Positions 44,016-53,894 of a stretch of 64,000 nucleotides of DNA are shown piece by piece. The notes below the pieces were generated by a model. That model saw nothing but the letters and a program-made list of their open reading frames with translations. It was not told the origin of the DNA and did no database searches. The position numbers were made by a program, and so were the translations under genes. Origin of the DNA: Macrotis lagotis (lineage: Eukaryota; Chordata; Mammalia; Peramelemorphia; Peramelidae). Location: assembly GCF_037893015.1 (NCBI RefSeq), contig NC_133661.1, positions 189,237,991 through 189,301,990 of the forward strand, written 5' to 3'. The stretch's first letter is position 1. Every line of letters begins with the position of its first letter.

Positions 44016-44683
44016 TGGGTTTAGTAACTGAAAGTGGGCTGGCCAATGGGGGTGCTAGAGACTTTCCTCTGGAGTATCTGTGTCCTTGATTTATGTCCTA
44101 CTTCCTAGTCCTGAGAGTTTGGGGGAAGCAACAGTGTCTGAATTATCCTTTAACAATGTGTGCTGGGACCTTGGGCTATACAGTTTATCTCATTATTTTT
44201 TCACTCAATACTGAGAGTGATCTAAGCTTGAATGGAGGTCAAGGGGAGATGGGGGTTGGTAGAGTTGTTACTTTGTTCTGGGAAGAGTCACCTTCTCCCA
44301 CAGGGATGGAAGGGCATTAAACTAGAAAATAAGGGGCTCACAGCCCTGGTCTTCCAGCTAAGCTATGCTGATCCAATTGATGCCTAGGCACTGCACTGGA
44401 GCTCTCCTGCTTGCTCACAAAGCCAAAGCTCCTGCAGCCATTCTCAGGTTAGACCCAGCTCTCACCCCATAACCCCTGGGCTGGTTCTCTGCTCTCTGCC
44501 CTGGCTTACCCGCATTCCCTTGAGACATACCTTTGTTGGTAGATGTTCTTTTCCTTTGCTCTTTCTGGATTTTGTGGATGTAAATACTGTTAAGAGGTTT
44601 GAATCATATTAGTTTTGAGGGAAAGCCATGAGACCTTAGGACAGTGTCTGGCTTCTCTCCACCATCTTGGCTGGAAGTGCCCC

Positions 44684-45154
44684 AACTCTCCTATTATGTA
44701 GTTATGTGACCTCACTCCCTTATCTTTTCTGTAACTGATGAAGAAATGGAATATATGGTTTATGTTTTGCCTCTAGTTTTCTATATTCTGAACTCTTTGA
44801 ACTAAACATGACATTATTGGCTTTAAATAAGTAGTCTTCTCTCATGAAAGGTAGGATAAGTTCACAGCTCTACTAAAAATATATTAGTGTCCCAGATTTC
44901 CCACATCCTTGTCAGCATTGATCTTTGTCTTTTCTGGTCATATTGACCAGTCTGAGAGGTATAAGTAATGATTTAGCATTTGATCTTGTCACATTTATAC
45001 TATCTTACGTTTAAATAAGCAGAGATATTTTTAGATGCCTACCTCAATGCATCAACTGTAAAATCTTTTACCCAAAAAAACTCAGCAAATGAATCATTTT
45101 TTTTGTCCCAAGAAGGATAAAAAGTGAGTCAATAATTCTTTTTTTAACTCAAAG
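44684..45154 (-). repeat. Unassigned, with antisense L1 ORF2 3' fragment at 44855-44995
   Basis: The plus strand at 44855-44995 ('agttcacagctctactaaaaatatattagtgtcccag', 'ttcccacatccttgtcagcattgatc', 'tggtcatattgaccagtctgagaggt') is the antisense of the L1 ORF2 C-terminal coding region (compare 14795-14880 on plus). The rest is unassigned. Confidence 0.65.
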
Positions 45155-45555
45155 CTGCCAAGAAGCTAAGATAGTAAAGTGCAAACTGGGACCAAGCTAA
45201 ACAGTCAATATTACCCTCCAAACACAACTCTTCTGTAAATCAAATTTTAGGAAAGGAGAGTCAAAAAACAAAGATGAGGATATGTTTTTCTGGACTAAGA
45301 AAATTTAAGAGTTCTACAGAAATGGCTTGTAAGACCACTATGGGCACAAACACAGAGAAGGGCAGAAATGCTAGTAATGATCCTTGGAGAAAAAAACAAC
45401 AGTCAGTGTATAGGACAGCTGATCAAAAAGAGATTGAAGGGGGGCATCTAGGTGGTACAGAGGATAAAGCACCGGCACTGGAGTCAAGGTCTCAGACACT
45501 TAATAATCACCTAGCCATGTGGCCTTGGGCAAGCCACTTTTGCCTTGCAAAAACC

Positions 45556-45616
<61 letters not shown>

Positions 45617-46621
45617 GAATGTTTTGAAATCATTGGGTTATGCTCTCAATGATTGAAAACCCTATTTCCCATAAGCACTTCTGGGTCATAATGCCAGGGC
45701 TGAGTGGAGTGCTTTTGAGTACCCTCAGTGCTTTTGCAATTCCAGGGTTAAAATATAGAATTAGTTCTTGTTCCTGGAGTAGAGATGGAAGCCTGATGAC
45801 ATTGCCAGGGCCAAGAATAATATTAGTGCTTGTGGCTGCAGGAGACCTAGAACCTTTTATGGGTAAATGAGAAGAGTAATGACCACACCTCATCAAGGAT
45901 AACAACTTCTCAGAAGCATCAAACATGCTGACATACAGAACTAGGTCTGAAAAGTAACCTGACAAAATCTGCAGCTTAGGTGAGTGTCTCCAAAACCCCA
46001 GGTGAGCATCTCCCCAACCACAGGTGAGCAGAGCCCAATGTTAGCATGAAAATCAATGTAAAGAAATAGATTGAGAAAAAGAACAACTACAATAAAGAAT
46101 TTGACTGTAAAAACTACTATAATGTCAGGATAGACAAAAAAATAAACATAGAAGATAACAAGAAAATAGCTATAGGTACAAACTCAAAGAACATATTAAC
46201 TGAACCCAAGACCAACAAGAAATTCTGGAAGAATTAAAGAAAGAATAAAGAGTAGTTAGAAAAAAACTGAAAAAAGAAACAAGAATGGCACAAGAAAATT
46301 GTGAAAAGAAATTGATAAAAGTAGGCACATAAATTACTGAAGAAAATAACATCTTAAAGACAGAATTGGCCTAAGGACAAAAGAGGCACAAAAATTCATG
46401 GAAGAAAGGATCTCTTAAAAAAAGGGGCACAAAAATTCACTGAACTCTTTAAAAAATAAAATTAAACAAATGAAAAACATTGTACAAAATCTTAAATAAA
46501 AAAATCTTAAAATTTGCATTGGGAAAGTGAAAGCTAATAATCCCATGAAAGAATAATTTTTTAAAAAGTAAAAGAGCTAAAAAATAAAAGAAAATATCAA
46601 ATATTTCATTGGAGAAACAAA
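45155..46621 (+). mobile_element. L1 5' region (5' UTR and ORF1 start), plus strand
   Basis: 'gctgccaagaagctaagatagtaaagtgc…gaccaagctaaacagtcaatattaccctccaaacacaactctt' resembles a marsupial L1 5' UTR. Downstream, 46090-46620 is lysine/glutamate-coding, coiled-coil-like sequence with the ORF1 phrase 'gaagaaaataacatcttaaa' at about 46338. It ends where HAL1 F begins. A WSINE1-like SINE with a long GA tail is inserted at about 45441-45610. All frames are interrupted. Confidence 0.55.
45441..45610 (+). repeat. WSINE1-like SINE with (GA)n tail
   Basis: 'ggggcatctaggtggtacagaggataaagcaccggc', 'gtctcagacacttaataatcacctagccatgtggccttgggcaagccac' and 'ttgccttgcaaaaacctagagaga…'. The tail is (GA)27 at 45556-45610 in place of oligo-A. 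An approximate duplication 'gattgaaggg'/'gagtgaaggg' flanks it. The head-to-body link 'gtacctgagttcaaatc' is deleted. Confidence 0.88.
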
Positions 46622-47476
46622 TAGGAGGGTGAAGGTAAGATGACTGTGAAAAGTCAGTGACTCACCCAATATCTCCACCTAACCACTTCAAATACCTTCA
46701 AATAATTACTGTAAACAAATTCTAGAATGGCAGAATCCAGAAAAAGACTGAGGGAAAAAATTTTCCAGGCCAAGAAGAGTTGGAAGATCAGTGGGAATGA
46801 TCTATTACACTGGGGTGAGAGTGAAGTGAAGTTCATTGTGAAATAATTGGCCCTGCAAATACAACAGACATTATGGTGAGAGGATCAGTGACAACAGTGG
46901 CAGTTTCCAGACCTCTCAGTTCAGACATTGCTAAGGACAATTTTGAAGGTCAGTAGGAAAACTCTGCCACATCAGAATGAGAGTGGAGGGCAGTTCATTG
47001 CAGACCTTACCTAGCCCAAGTGGATCAGAAACAGGCCTCAGGAGTCACTGAATCAGTGGAAGCAGCTGCTTCCAGAACTGTTGATCCACAGGTGCTAAGG
47101 GGGTCAGAAGGAGATTAAAGGATTCTCTTTCCTATCACTGAGCCAGGACTCCATTTCTTTGCTCATATTCTGATCAGGACCATAGTCTCAGGAAGAAGAT
47201 GAGTAGTAGTGCAAAAGAGTATGGAGCCACAAGGAAACAGGGAACCATTCATACAGTTCTAAGGCAGAAAGCCCTCCTTGTGACCATTCAAAGACCATAG
47301 CACATGCTAAGAGATTAGTAAAAAGCACTTCTTGAATCATACTACCTTGAAAAAAATGTACCTAAAAGTATCTCTGAAATCTGTTTCAAAAACTCAAATT
47401 TTGAGACAGTGCACCCTCTACAATGGGAAGCAGAGGCCTATCTAATAGAGTTAAAATCAAGTCATAGGCTGAGGAA

Positions 47477-48560
47477 ATGAGCAAACCACAGAAGAAAAAA
47501 TTCTGACCATAGACTGTTACTATGATGATAAGGTGGATCAAAATAAATACTTGGAATAAGATAACAAAGTAAAAGCTTTCAAAAACATTCAAAGCCTCTA
47601 AGACTTATATGAGTTTGTCTCAGGGTGTGAAAGGGATAAAAAAGAATTTTTAAAGTCAATAAAGGAGATGGAGAAAAATTGGAATGAGAAATGAGAGTGA
47701 TGTGAGAAAATTAGGAGGACCTGAGTTCAAATCTAGTCTCAGACACTTAATAATTGCCTAGCTTTGTGTTCTTGGGCAAGTCACTTAACCCCATTGCCTT
47801 AAATAAATATATATTTTAAGAAACTGCAGAAAGCAACTGAAGAAAATAACATCTTAAAAAGTAGATTGGGCTAAATGAAAAAAGAGGTCCAAAAAAATCA
47901 AATGAAGATAAGAATATCTTAAAAGGCAGAATTAACAAAATGGAAAAAGATTTATGAAGCTCACTGAAGAAAAGCATTCCATAAAATATAGAGCTGAACA
48001 AATGGAAGCTGAGAACTTTACTAGAATTCAAGAAATAAGAAAACAAAAACAAAAGAATGAAAAACTGAATAAAAATATGAATTATTAGACAACCAATGTG
48101 GAAAATAGATCCAGTAGAGATAATTTAAAAATTATTTGACTACCTGAAAGCCAAGACTAAAAAATGGGCCTAGATATCATCTTTCAATTATTAAGGAAAA
48201 CTCCCTTATATTCTAGGAGAACAGGGTTAAAGAAAAATTGAAGGAATCTACCAATCACCTCCTGAAAGAGATCCCAAAATGAAAACTGTCTGGAATATTA
48301 TAGGCAAATTTCAGAGCTCCCAGATCAAATAGAACATTTTGAATATAGCTAGGAAGAAACAATTCAATTTTTGTGAAATCACAGTCAAGATAACAAGAAA
48401 TTTAGTAGCTTTTACTTTAAGAAATCATAAGTGTAGGAAAATTATATTCTAGAAGATAAAAGGTCTTGGATTATGGTCAAGAATCCAACTATCCAGTAAA
48501 ATTGAGCATATTCATTCAGCAGAAAAGATGAATATGAAATCAGGGACTTTCAAACTTTCC
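47477..48560 (+). pseudogene. HAL1 ORF1 pseudogene, copy F
   Basis: The ATG at 47477 reads MSKPQKKKF and meets TGA at codon 10; shifting one base restores the subfamily N-terminus (KKKILTIDNY-like). A SINE then splits the early coiled coil. The RRM entry (about 48097-48142) reads like ENRSSRDNLKII, followed by a stop in place of G. The ESHQ…-like and NYPVKL-like boxes of the C-terminal region continue to about 48560. Not translatable as a whole. Confidence 0.7.
47711..47820 (+). repeat. WSINE1-like SINE, headless, inside HAL1 F ORF1
   Basis: Starts mid-body at 'ttaggaggacctgagttcaaatctagtctcagacacttaataattgcctag' and ends 'ccccattgccttaaataaatata'. Its tRNA-like head is absent. Confidence 0.8.
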
Positions 48561-49148
48561 TGATGAAAAGAGCAGAAAATCTTAAAATACAAGACTCTAG
48601 AGAAACATAAATAGGTAAAAAGGAAAGACAAATTATCAAGGTCTTAATGATGTTAAACTGCTTACATTCCAGCATGGGAAGAGGATACTTATAATTCATG
48701 TGTACTTTCTCACTTATTAGCACAGTTAAAAGAGCTTATATAGAAAGCCACAGGTGAAAGTTGAATATGAATGAATAATATATTGAAAAGATGGAGTTAA
48801 AGAGTGGAGAGGAATGTACTAGGAGAAAGGAAAGGGGGAGGCAGAATGGGAAATTTGCTTATATAAAAGAGGTAAGAAAAAGCTTTTGCAGTGGAGTAGA
48901 AGAGGGAGGTGAGTTAGCCTTAGTCTCATCAAAAATTCCTTAGAGAGAAAATAAGAGAAGGAATAGGGATAGGAGAAACAGGGAGAGAATATTGTGGGAG
49001 GGAATAGGGACATCCAAAACACTTTTGAGGAGGGACAGTGTGAAAGGAAAAAGAATAAATGGGAATGGGGCAATATAATGGAGAGAAGTATAGCTCACAA
49101 CCGTAACTATGGAAAAAATATTGAATTGAGTTTCTATGATAAAGACTA

Positions 49149-49590
49149 CTTTTCAGCTAAGAGAAAAATGTTTGCATAAACAGCAACATTATGGGATGAT
49201 CAATCCTGATGGATGCAACTGCTCTTGGCAATTCAGAGAGCTTGGACAACCCTATTAGACTAGCTATGGACAATGCTATCCCCATCCAGAGGAAGAAAAA
49301 CAAAAATTCCCAAAAATCTGATAAACACTACATTCACTTTTTAAAAAACATTTTTTTATGAATTTCTTTCCTTTAATACTAAATCTTCATTCTGAAAATG
49401 ACTAATCTGTAAACTTGTTTTAACACATATGTGCATGTACATATTAACCTGATTGTTACCCACTGAGGAAAGAGGGGTGGAAATGAAGGGTAGAAGGAAA
49501 TGTTGTAACTTAAAAATATACATATGCATGTGGATGAATGTTGAAAAACTTCCATAATATGTATTGGGAAAAATAAAATATCAATATAAA
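49149..49590 (+). mobile_element. L1 3' end (first of two in tandem)
   Basis: 'aacagcaacattatgggatgatcaa', 'ctatggacaatgctatccccatccag', 'gaaaatgactaatctgtaaac' and 'gaatgttgaaaaacttcc…gggaaaaataaaatatc'. Same L1 3' UTR type as the fragment nested in HAL1 C. Confidence 0.8.
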
Positions 49591-50192
49591 AAAAATTCTT
49601 TTCTCAAACTGAGAACTGAATCAAATTTATAAAAAAGAGCCATTCCACAATTGATAAATGATAAAAGTCAACAATTTTCTGATAAGTTTATCAATGCTAT
49701 CTATGATCTTATTTAAAAAATGACCCAATTTACTAATCACTGGAGAAATGAAAATTAGAGCAATGTGAGGTACTGTCTTATACCTATTAAACTGACTAAA
49801 ACAACACACAGAGAAAATGATACAAATTGCAAAAATGAGACATTAATGGAATATTGGAGAAGTTGTGAAATGATTAAAAACATCTTGTAGAGCAATTTGG
49901 AACTGTGTCAAAAGGACTATAAAACCATGCCTACCCTTTGACCTAGCTATCCCACTACCAGGTCTATATTCCAGAAGAGATAAAAAGTTGGAAGAAAAGG
50001 ACATATATGAATACATATCAATATCTATATATTTATATTAATATATATGTATAAAAGGATGTTTAGAGTTGTTTTCTTCTGGTGGCAAGGAAATGGAAAT
50101 TGAAGGGATGCCTAGCAGTTGGGAATGACTGAAGAAATCATGGTGTGTGATTAAGATAGAATGCTATTCTGTTATTAGAAATGATGATACAA

Positions 50193-50343
50193 GGGCAGCT
50201 AGGTGACACAGTGGCTAAAGCACCGGCTCAGGAGTAAGGAGTACCTGGGTTCAAATCAAGACCCAAACACTTAATAATTACCTAGCTGTGTGGCCTTGGG
50301 CATGCCACTTAACCCCATTTGCCTTGCAAAAACCTAAAAAAAA
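50193..50343 (+). repeat. WSINE1-like SINE, near full length
   Basis: 'gggcagctaggtgacacagtggctaaagcaccggctcaggagtaaggagtacctgggttcaaatc', then 'cacttaataattacctagctgtgtggccttgggcatgccacttaaccccatttgccttgcaaaaaccta' plus oligo-A. A repeat 'agaaatgatg' flanks it (50177-50186 and 50344-50353). Best-preserved WSINE1-like copy in the window. Confidence 0.95.
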
Positions 50344-50410
50344 AGAAATGATGTTCTGAATATGCTCAGTAAAACCTGAAAAAACTTGCATGAGCAGATG
50401 CAATAGGAAA

Positions 50411-50415
50411 TATAC

Positions 50416-50480
<65 letters not shown>
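50411..50480. repeat. (TA)n microsatellite within L1 3' UTR
   Basis: About 68 bases of almost pure TA, replacing the part of the L1 3' UTR that normally reads 'acagtaacagcaatattg'. Confidence 0.96.
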
Positions 50481-50482
<2 letters not shown>

Positions 50483-50824
50483 CAGAAGCAATATTAGAGG
50501 ATTACCAGTTGTAAATAACTGACATTTTCTCACCAGTGCTGGGCCCAAGGCATCTCTGAAGGACTTATGATAAAGAATCAATATCCATTCCCAAAGACAG
50601 AGTTAATATTGTCTGAATACAGATTGAATGATACTTTTTTTAACTTTATTTTTCTTCAGATTTCTTATTGGGGGATGAGCTATTGTTTACTTTCAAAATG
50701 TGATTATTATGGGAATGCTTTGCATGGTGACACATTTTAACCTAGATTGAATAATTTGCTTTCTCAATGAAAGGGAGTGGAGTTGGAAGAAGTAACAGAA
50801 TGTGGAACTCAAAGATTTTCAAAG

Positions 50825-51245
50825 AAAATTTTATTTATTTTGAGTTTTACAATTTTCCCCCCAATTTTGATTCCCTCCCCACACCCCCAGAAGGCAAATT
50901 GCCAGTCCATACATTGCTTCCATGGTATACATTGATCAAAGTTGGATGTGATAAGAGAGAAATCATATCCTTAAGGAAGAAAAATAAAGTATAAAAGATA
51001 GCAAAATTACATAATAAGATAATGATTTTTCCCCCTAAATTAAAGGTAATAGTCTTTGGTCTTTGTTTGAACTACACAATTCTTTCTCTGTGTGCAGATG
51101 GTATTCTCCATTGCAAATAGTCCAAAATTGTCCCTGATTGTTGCACTGATGGAATGAGCAAGTACATCAAGGTTGATCATCACCCCCATCTTGCTGTTAG
51201 AATGTACAATGTTTTTCTGGTTCTGCTCATCTCACTTAGTATCAG
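50825..51245 (-). mobile_element. L1 3' end, antisense, nested in another L1 3' UTR
   Basis: The plus strand reads 'ttttatttattttgagttttacaattttcc', 'ccatggtatacattgatcaaagttggatgtgataag', 'ttaaaggtaatagtctttggtctttgtttgaactac', 'gattgttgcactgatggaatgagcaagtac', 'ctgctcatctcacttagta'. This is the exact reverse complement order of the L1 3' end at 15180-15595. The host L1 resumes afterwards at 'ggaacttaatgttaaaattt'. Confidence 0.88.
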
Positions 51246-51690
51246 TGGAACTTAATGTTAAAATTTATATGTACATATAGCGTAAAGAAATAAAATAAAA
51301 ATAAAAGTATTTGAATAGGAAAAAAAAGAAAAAAAACAGCTGACATGGAAAAATAGATACAACAAAGATCATTTAAAAATTATTGGACTACCTGATAGAT
51401 TTAAAAAAAGATCTAGATATTATCTTTTAAACCAGTGAATAAAATAGAAATTGAAAGAATCCACCATTCATCTCCTAAAGGTGAACCCCAAATGAAAACT
51501 ATTAGGAATCTTATAGCCAAATTTAAGTGCTCCTGGGTTAGTCAGAAAGAATCAATTCAATTTTCATGGAGCCACAGGCAGAATATCACAATATTTAGCA
51601 ATTTTTGTATCAAAAGATCATAGGACATGGAATATAATATTCCAGAAGGCAAAAAAAAGCTTGTATTATAGTAAAAAATCAACTATCCAG

Positions 51691-51841
51691 GGGCAGTTGG
51701 GTAATGTAGTGGAGAGGGCACTAGCCCTAGAGTCAGGAAGATTTGAGTACAAATGCAATCTCAAGCACCTGGTAGTATGTAATTTTTCTGTGTGACCTTG
51801 TTCAAGTCACATCACCCCAATTGTCTTTCAAAAAAAATTGA
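51691..51841 (+). repeat. WSINE1-like SINE with diverged TSD
   Basis: 'gggcagttgggtaatgtagtggagagggcactagccctagagtcagg' to 'gtgaccttgttcaagtcacatcaccccaattgtcttt' plus oligo-A. The flanks 'aatcaactatccag' and 'aatcaagtacccag' look like an aged duplication. Confidence 0.82.
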
Positions 51842-51901
51842 AAAAAAGAATCAAGTACCCAGAAAACTAAACTTACTCTTTCAGAAGAAGATAAACATGG
51901 A

Positions 51902-52046
51902 AGGCAGTTAGATAATGAGACAGATATTGAAAGAATACATGCTTTGGAGTCAGGACAACCTGAGTTCAAATGTGACCTCAGACACTTAAAATTTACTAGT
52001 CGTATGATCATTGACAAGTCACTTAAACCAAATGCCTCAGAAAAAT
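51902..52046 (+). repeat. WSINE1-like SINE, older copy
   Basis: 'ggcagttagataatgagacagatattgaaagaatac', 'tttggagtcaggacaacctgagttcaaatgtgacctcagacacttaaaatttactag', 'gacaagtcacttaaacc'. More diverged than its neighbour. Confidence 0.75.
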
Positions 52047-52490
52047 AGGGGACTTTCAAAGTTTCTTTATGAAAAGACCAGAGCAGAACAGAAAATTTGA
52101 TCTTCAAATCTGAGATGCAAGAACACATAAAAAGGTTAACAGGAAATGGAAATCATAAGGGACTTATGATGTTGAACTGCTTATATTCCTATATGGGAAG
52201 ATGATACTAGTAACTCATATGAACTTTCTCATTAGATCAGTTAGAAGGAATATACATATAAACATACAAACACATGTGTAAGCTGAATATGAAGAAATGA
52301 TAATTACTAAAATAAAATTAAGGGCTGAAAGAGGAACTGAGAGAAATGGAAAGGGAGAGGCACAATGAGGCAAATTATCTCATATAAAAGGGGCAAGGAA
52401 AAGCTTTTGTAGTGGAGGGGAAGAAGGGGCAATTGAAGGAGAGTGAATGAACCTTATTCTCATCAGACTCAAAGACACATAAAGTAGTAC

Positions 52491-53084
52491 CTTGAAGCTC
52501 ATCAGCTTCATATCTCATCAAACTCATTACTCTACATTTTGAGGGAAAAAAAATGGTTCAGCACTCTAGGTTTGCTCAAGTATCTTTCTATTTTTTAGTA
52601 TGGGTTATGAGGCCTCAACCTCAAGAGAAAATGCTTAGTCCTATGTCCCTCCCTCTCCACTTGGAACCTGTCTCTCCTAATGAAACAGAGATCTAGACTC
52701 AAGGTAGCTCAGAATTAATTACCACCCCAGGCTAAAGCCCACCTGCCCATTGTTTGGTCCTTCATTGCTTCAGGGTGAATATAAATAGAAATCTTTCTTT
52801 TTTGGCTAGAAAAACTGAAAACCTCCCCTTCCAGATTGTTTCTTTTTTAAACTATGAAAAAGAGGCTATTCTTTGCTTCATTTCTTATTTACCTTTCTGA
52901 ATCACTGAGAAACCCTGAGGGTCTTACCTTCCCTCTTTAATTTTTCATTTTAGGCTAAGTAAAAAATAGCCATTCTTGGCCTCTTTGATTCATTTCTCTC
53001 TCTCTCTCTCTCTCTCATGTAGATTAATCACTGAGTCATTGCCTCAATCAAACTGTGAAGTCAGAAATAATCTTAACTTTAAAA
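52491..53084. other. Unassigned, pyrimidine-rich
   Basis: Contains a short TC repeat (52994-53016). No gene or named element recognised; an LTR is possible but without evidence. Confidence 0.35.
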
Positions 53085-53215
53085 GACGAAGGTCTCCCAT
53101 TCGATTCAAGGGCAGCTTTGGTTGTCTTGCTCCATAAATCCTCACGGGATCCTGATGACTCTGAAGCAGAAGGTGAGGCTAGTGACTTTGCACAGCACCC
53201 TCCAACTTACTTGCA
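53085..53215 (+). repeat. MIR-derived SINE fragment ('gatgactctgaag' type)
   Basis: 'aaggtctcccattcgattcaagggc', 'gatgactctgaagcagaaggtgaggctagtgactttgcacagcaccctcc'. Same middle section as the SINE at 34885-35180. The 'gtcatggcatcacc' tail is missing. Confidence 0.6.
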
Positions 53216-53894
53216 TGTATATATATAGTGTTGTCAGGTATCTTGGTGAAGCCCATGGATCCAGTTCCTTTTGTAGTCACCATTATGAAACCAGAAAAAT
53301 GGGCTTTGTGGAAGGGAGCTTCTTAGGATCAATATGGGTTCATTTGGAGTGAAGAAATTACCAGATTCTCTGACTCTAGAGGATAAGAAAAGGATTAAAT
53401 TTGAATGCACAATCTACTGCAAGAGTTCAAAGGTTACTACAAAAACACACAGGTTGGTACAAAAAACTCATAGCTTATGTTCTTTGAAACAAAGTGAATT
53501 TTTAAGAAGATAGTAAGCTTAAGCAAAGAAGCAATAGCCCCAAACTATGGTAGGGAGAAGAGCAAAGACCATTAAGAAAGGGGGAAAAAGAGAAAGGGAA
53601 AGGAAACAGTCATGAGACAGGGGCTGGGCTTAGTTCAACTTGGATCTAGCAACCTGGAAAATAAAGTGGAAGAGTTTGCTGTATCATGCTCCCTACAGTG
53701 GGCTGCCAAACAAAGAGGAGTCATAAGAATATAAATGGTAGGGAAGGAAAAAGGGGCAGGAGAGTTTACTATGATTAGCAGAAGTTAAGGGAAAGAAAAA
53801 CTAAAGTGAAGACAACAAACCACTGATGACTATTTAGAGAACGAAGTTAAAGGAAAGCAGGAGAGGGTGAATAGTAAAGGAAAGGTTTAGGAGA
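53216..53894. other. Unassigned, purine-rich
   Basis: Purine-rich (for example 53575-53610) with no recognised reading frame or repeat family. Confidence 0.35.

Larger units (their letters stand above)
40640..44683 (-). mobile_element. L1 with intact 5' start but missing 3' end
   Basis: Read on the minus strand, it starts at 44683 with 'gggcacttccagccaagatgg', a typical L1 5' start. It continues through a GC-richer 5' UTR (about 44016-44683), part of ORF1 (43440-44015), a purine-rich inter-ORF spacer (about 42960-43440), the ORF2 endonuclease region (about 42000-42960) and the reverse transcriptase (about 40640-42000). It stops just after the RT catalytic core, with no ORF2 C-terminus, 3' UTR or poly(A). 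L1 insertion normally truncates the 5' end, so the missing 3' end implies a later deletion or rearrangement. An internal TA repeat sits at 40742-40782. Confidence 0.85.
46625..49148 (+). mobile_element. HAL1 (half-L1) copy F
   Basis: HAL1 order without ORF2: 5' UTR ('gactcacccaatatctccacc', 'ttttccaggccaagaagagttggaag'), ORF1 relic from 47477, and purine-rich 3' region. It stops at 'tttctatgataaagactac', where L1 3' sequence takes over. The SINE sites used in copies A and B are empty. It shares with copy H an 8-base deletion ('ttcta|tgataaa' instead of 'ttctctaatggacttatgataaa'). A WSINE1-like fragment interrupts ORF1 at 47711-47820. Confidence 0.78.
49591..51305 (+). mobile_element. L1 ORF2 3' end and 3' UTR, interrupted
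   Basis: Starts 'cttttctcaaactgagaactgaatcaaattta', then follows L1 ORF2 C-terminal coding order: 'gagaaatgaaaattagagcaatgtgaggtac', 'gagcaatttggaactgtgtc', 'ccctttgacctagctatcccactaccaggtctatat', 'tttagagttgttttcttctggtggcaagg'. The 3' UTR ends 'gtaaagaaataaaataaaaataaaa'. Interrupted by a WSINE1-like SINE (50193-50343), a TA repeat and an antisense L1 3' end (about 50825-51245). Confidence 0.85.
51335..52490 (+). mobile_element. HAL1 copy G, 5'-truncated, with two SINEs
   Basis: Begins in the ORF1 RRM ('atcatttaaaaattattggactacc' at about 51370) and continues through the 'gaatcttatagccaaatttaagtgctc' box and the C-terminal region to the HAL1 purine-rich 3' part ('gggcaaggaaaagcttttgtagtgg', 'ccttattctcatcag'). 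Several stops. Two WSINE1-like SINEs split the C-terminal domain. Confidence 0.75.

Noticed and set aside
30244..50343. tRNA-like heads of WSINE1 copies as possible tRNA genes
   Set aside because: They lack a foldable acceptor stem and CCA context and continue into SINE bodies with oligo-A tails. They are tRNA-derived repeats.
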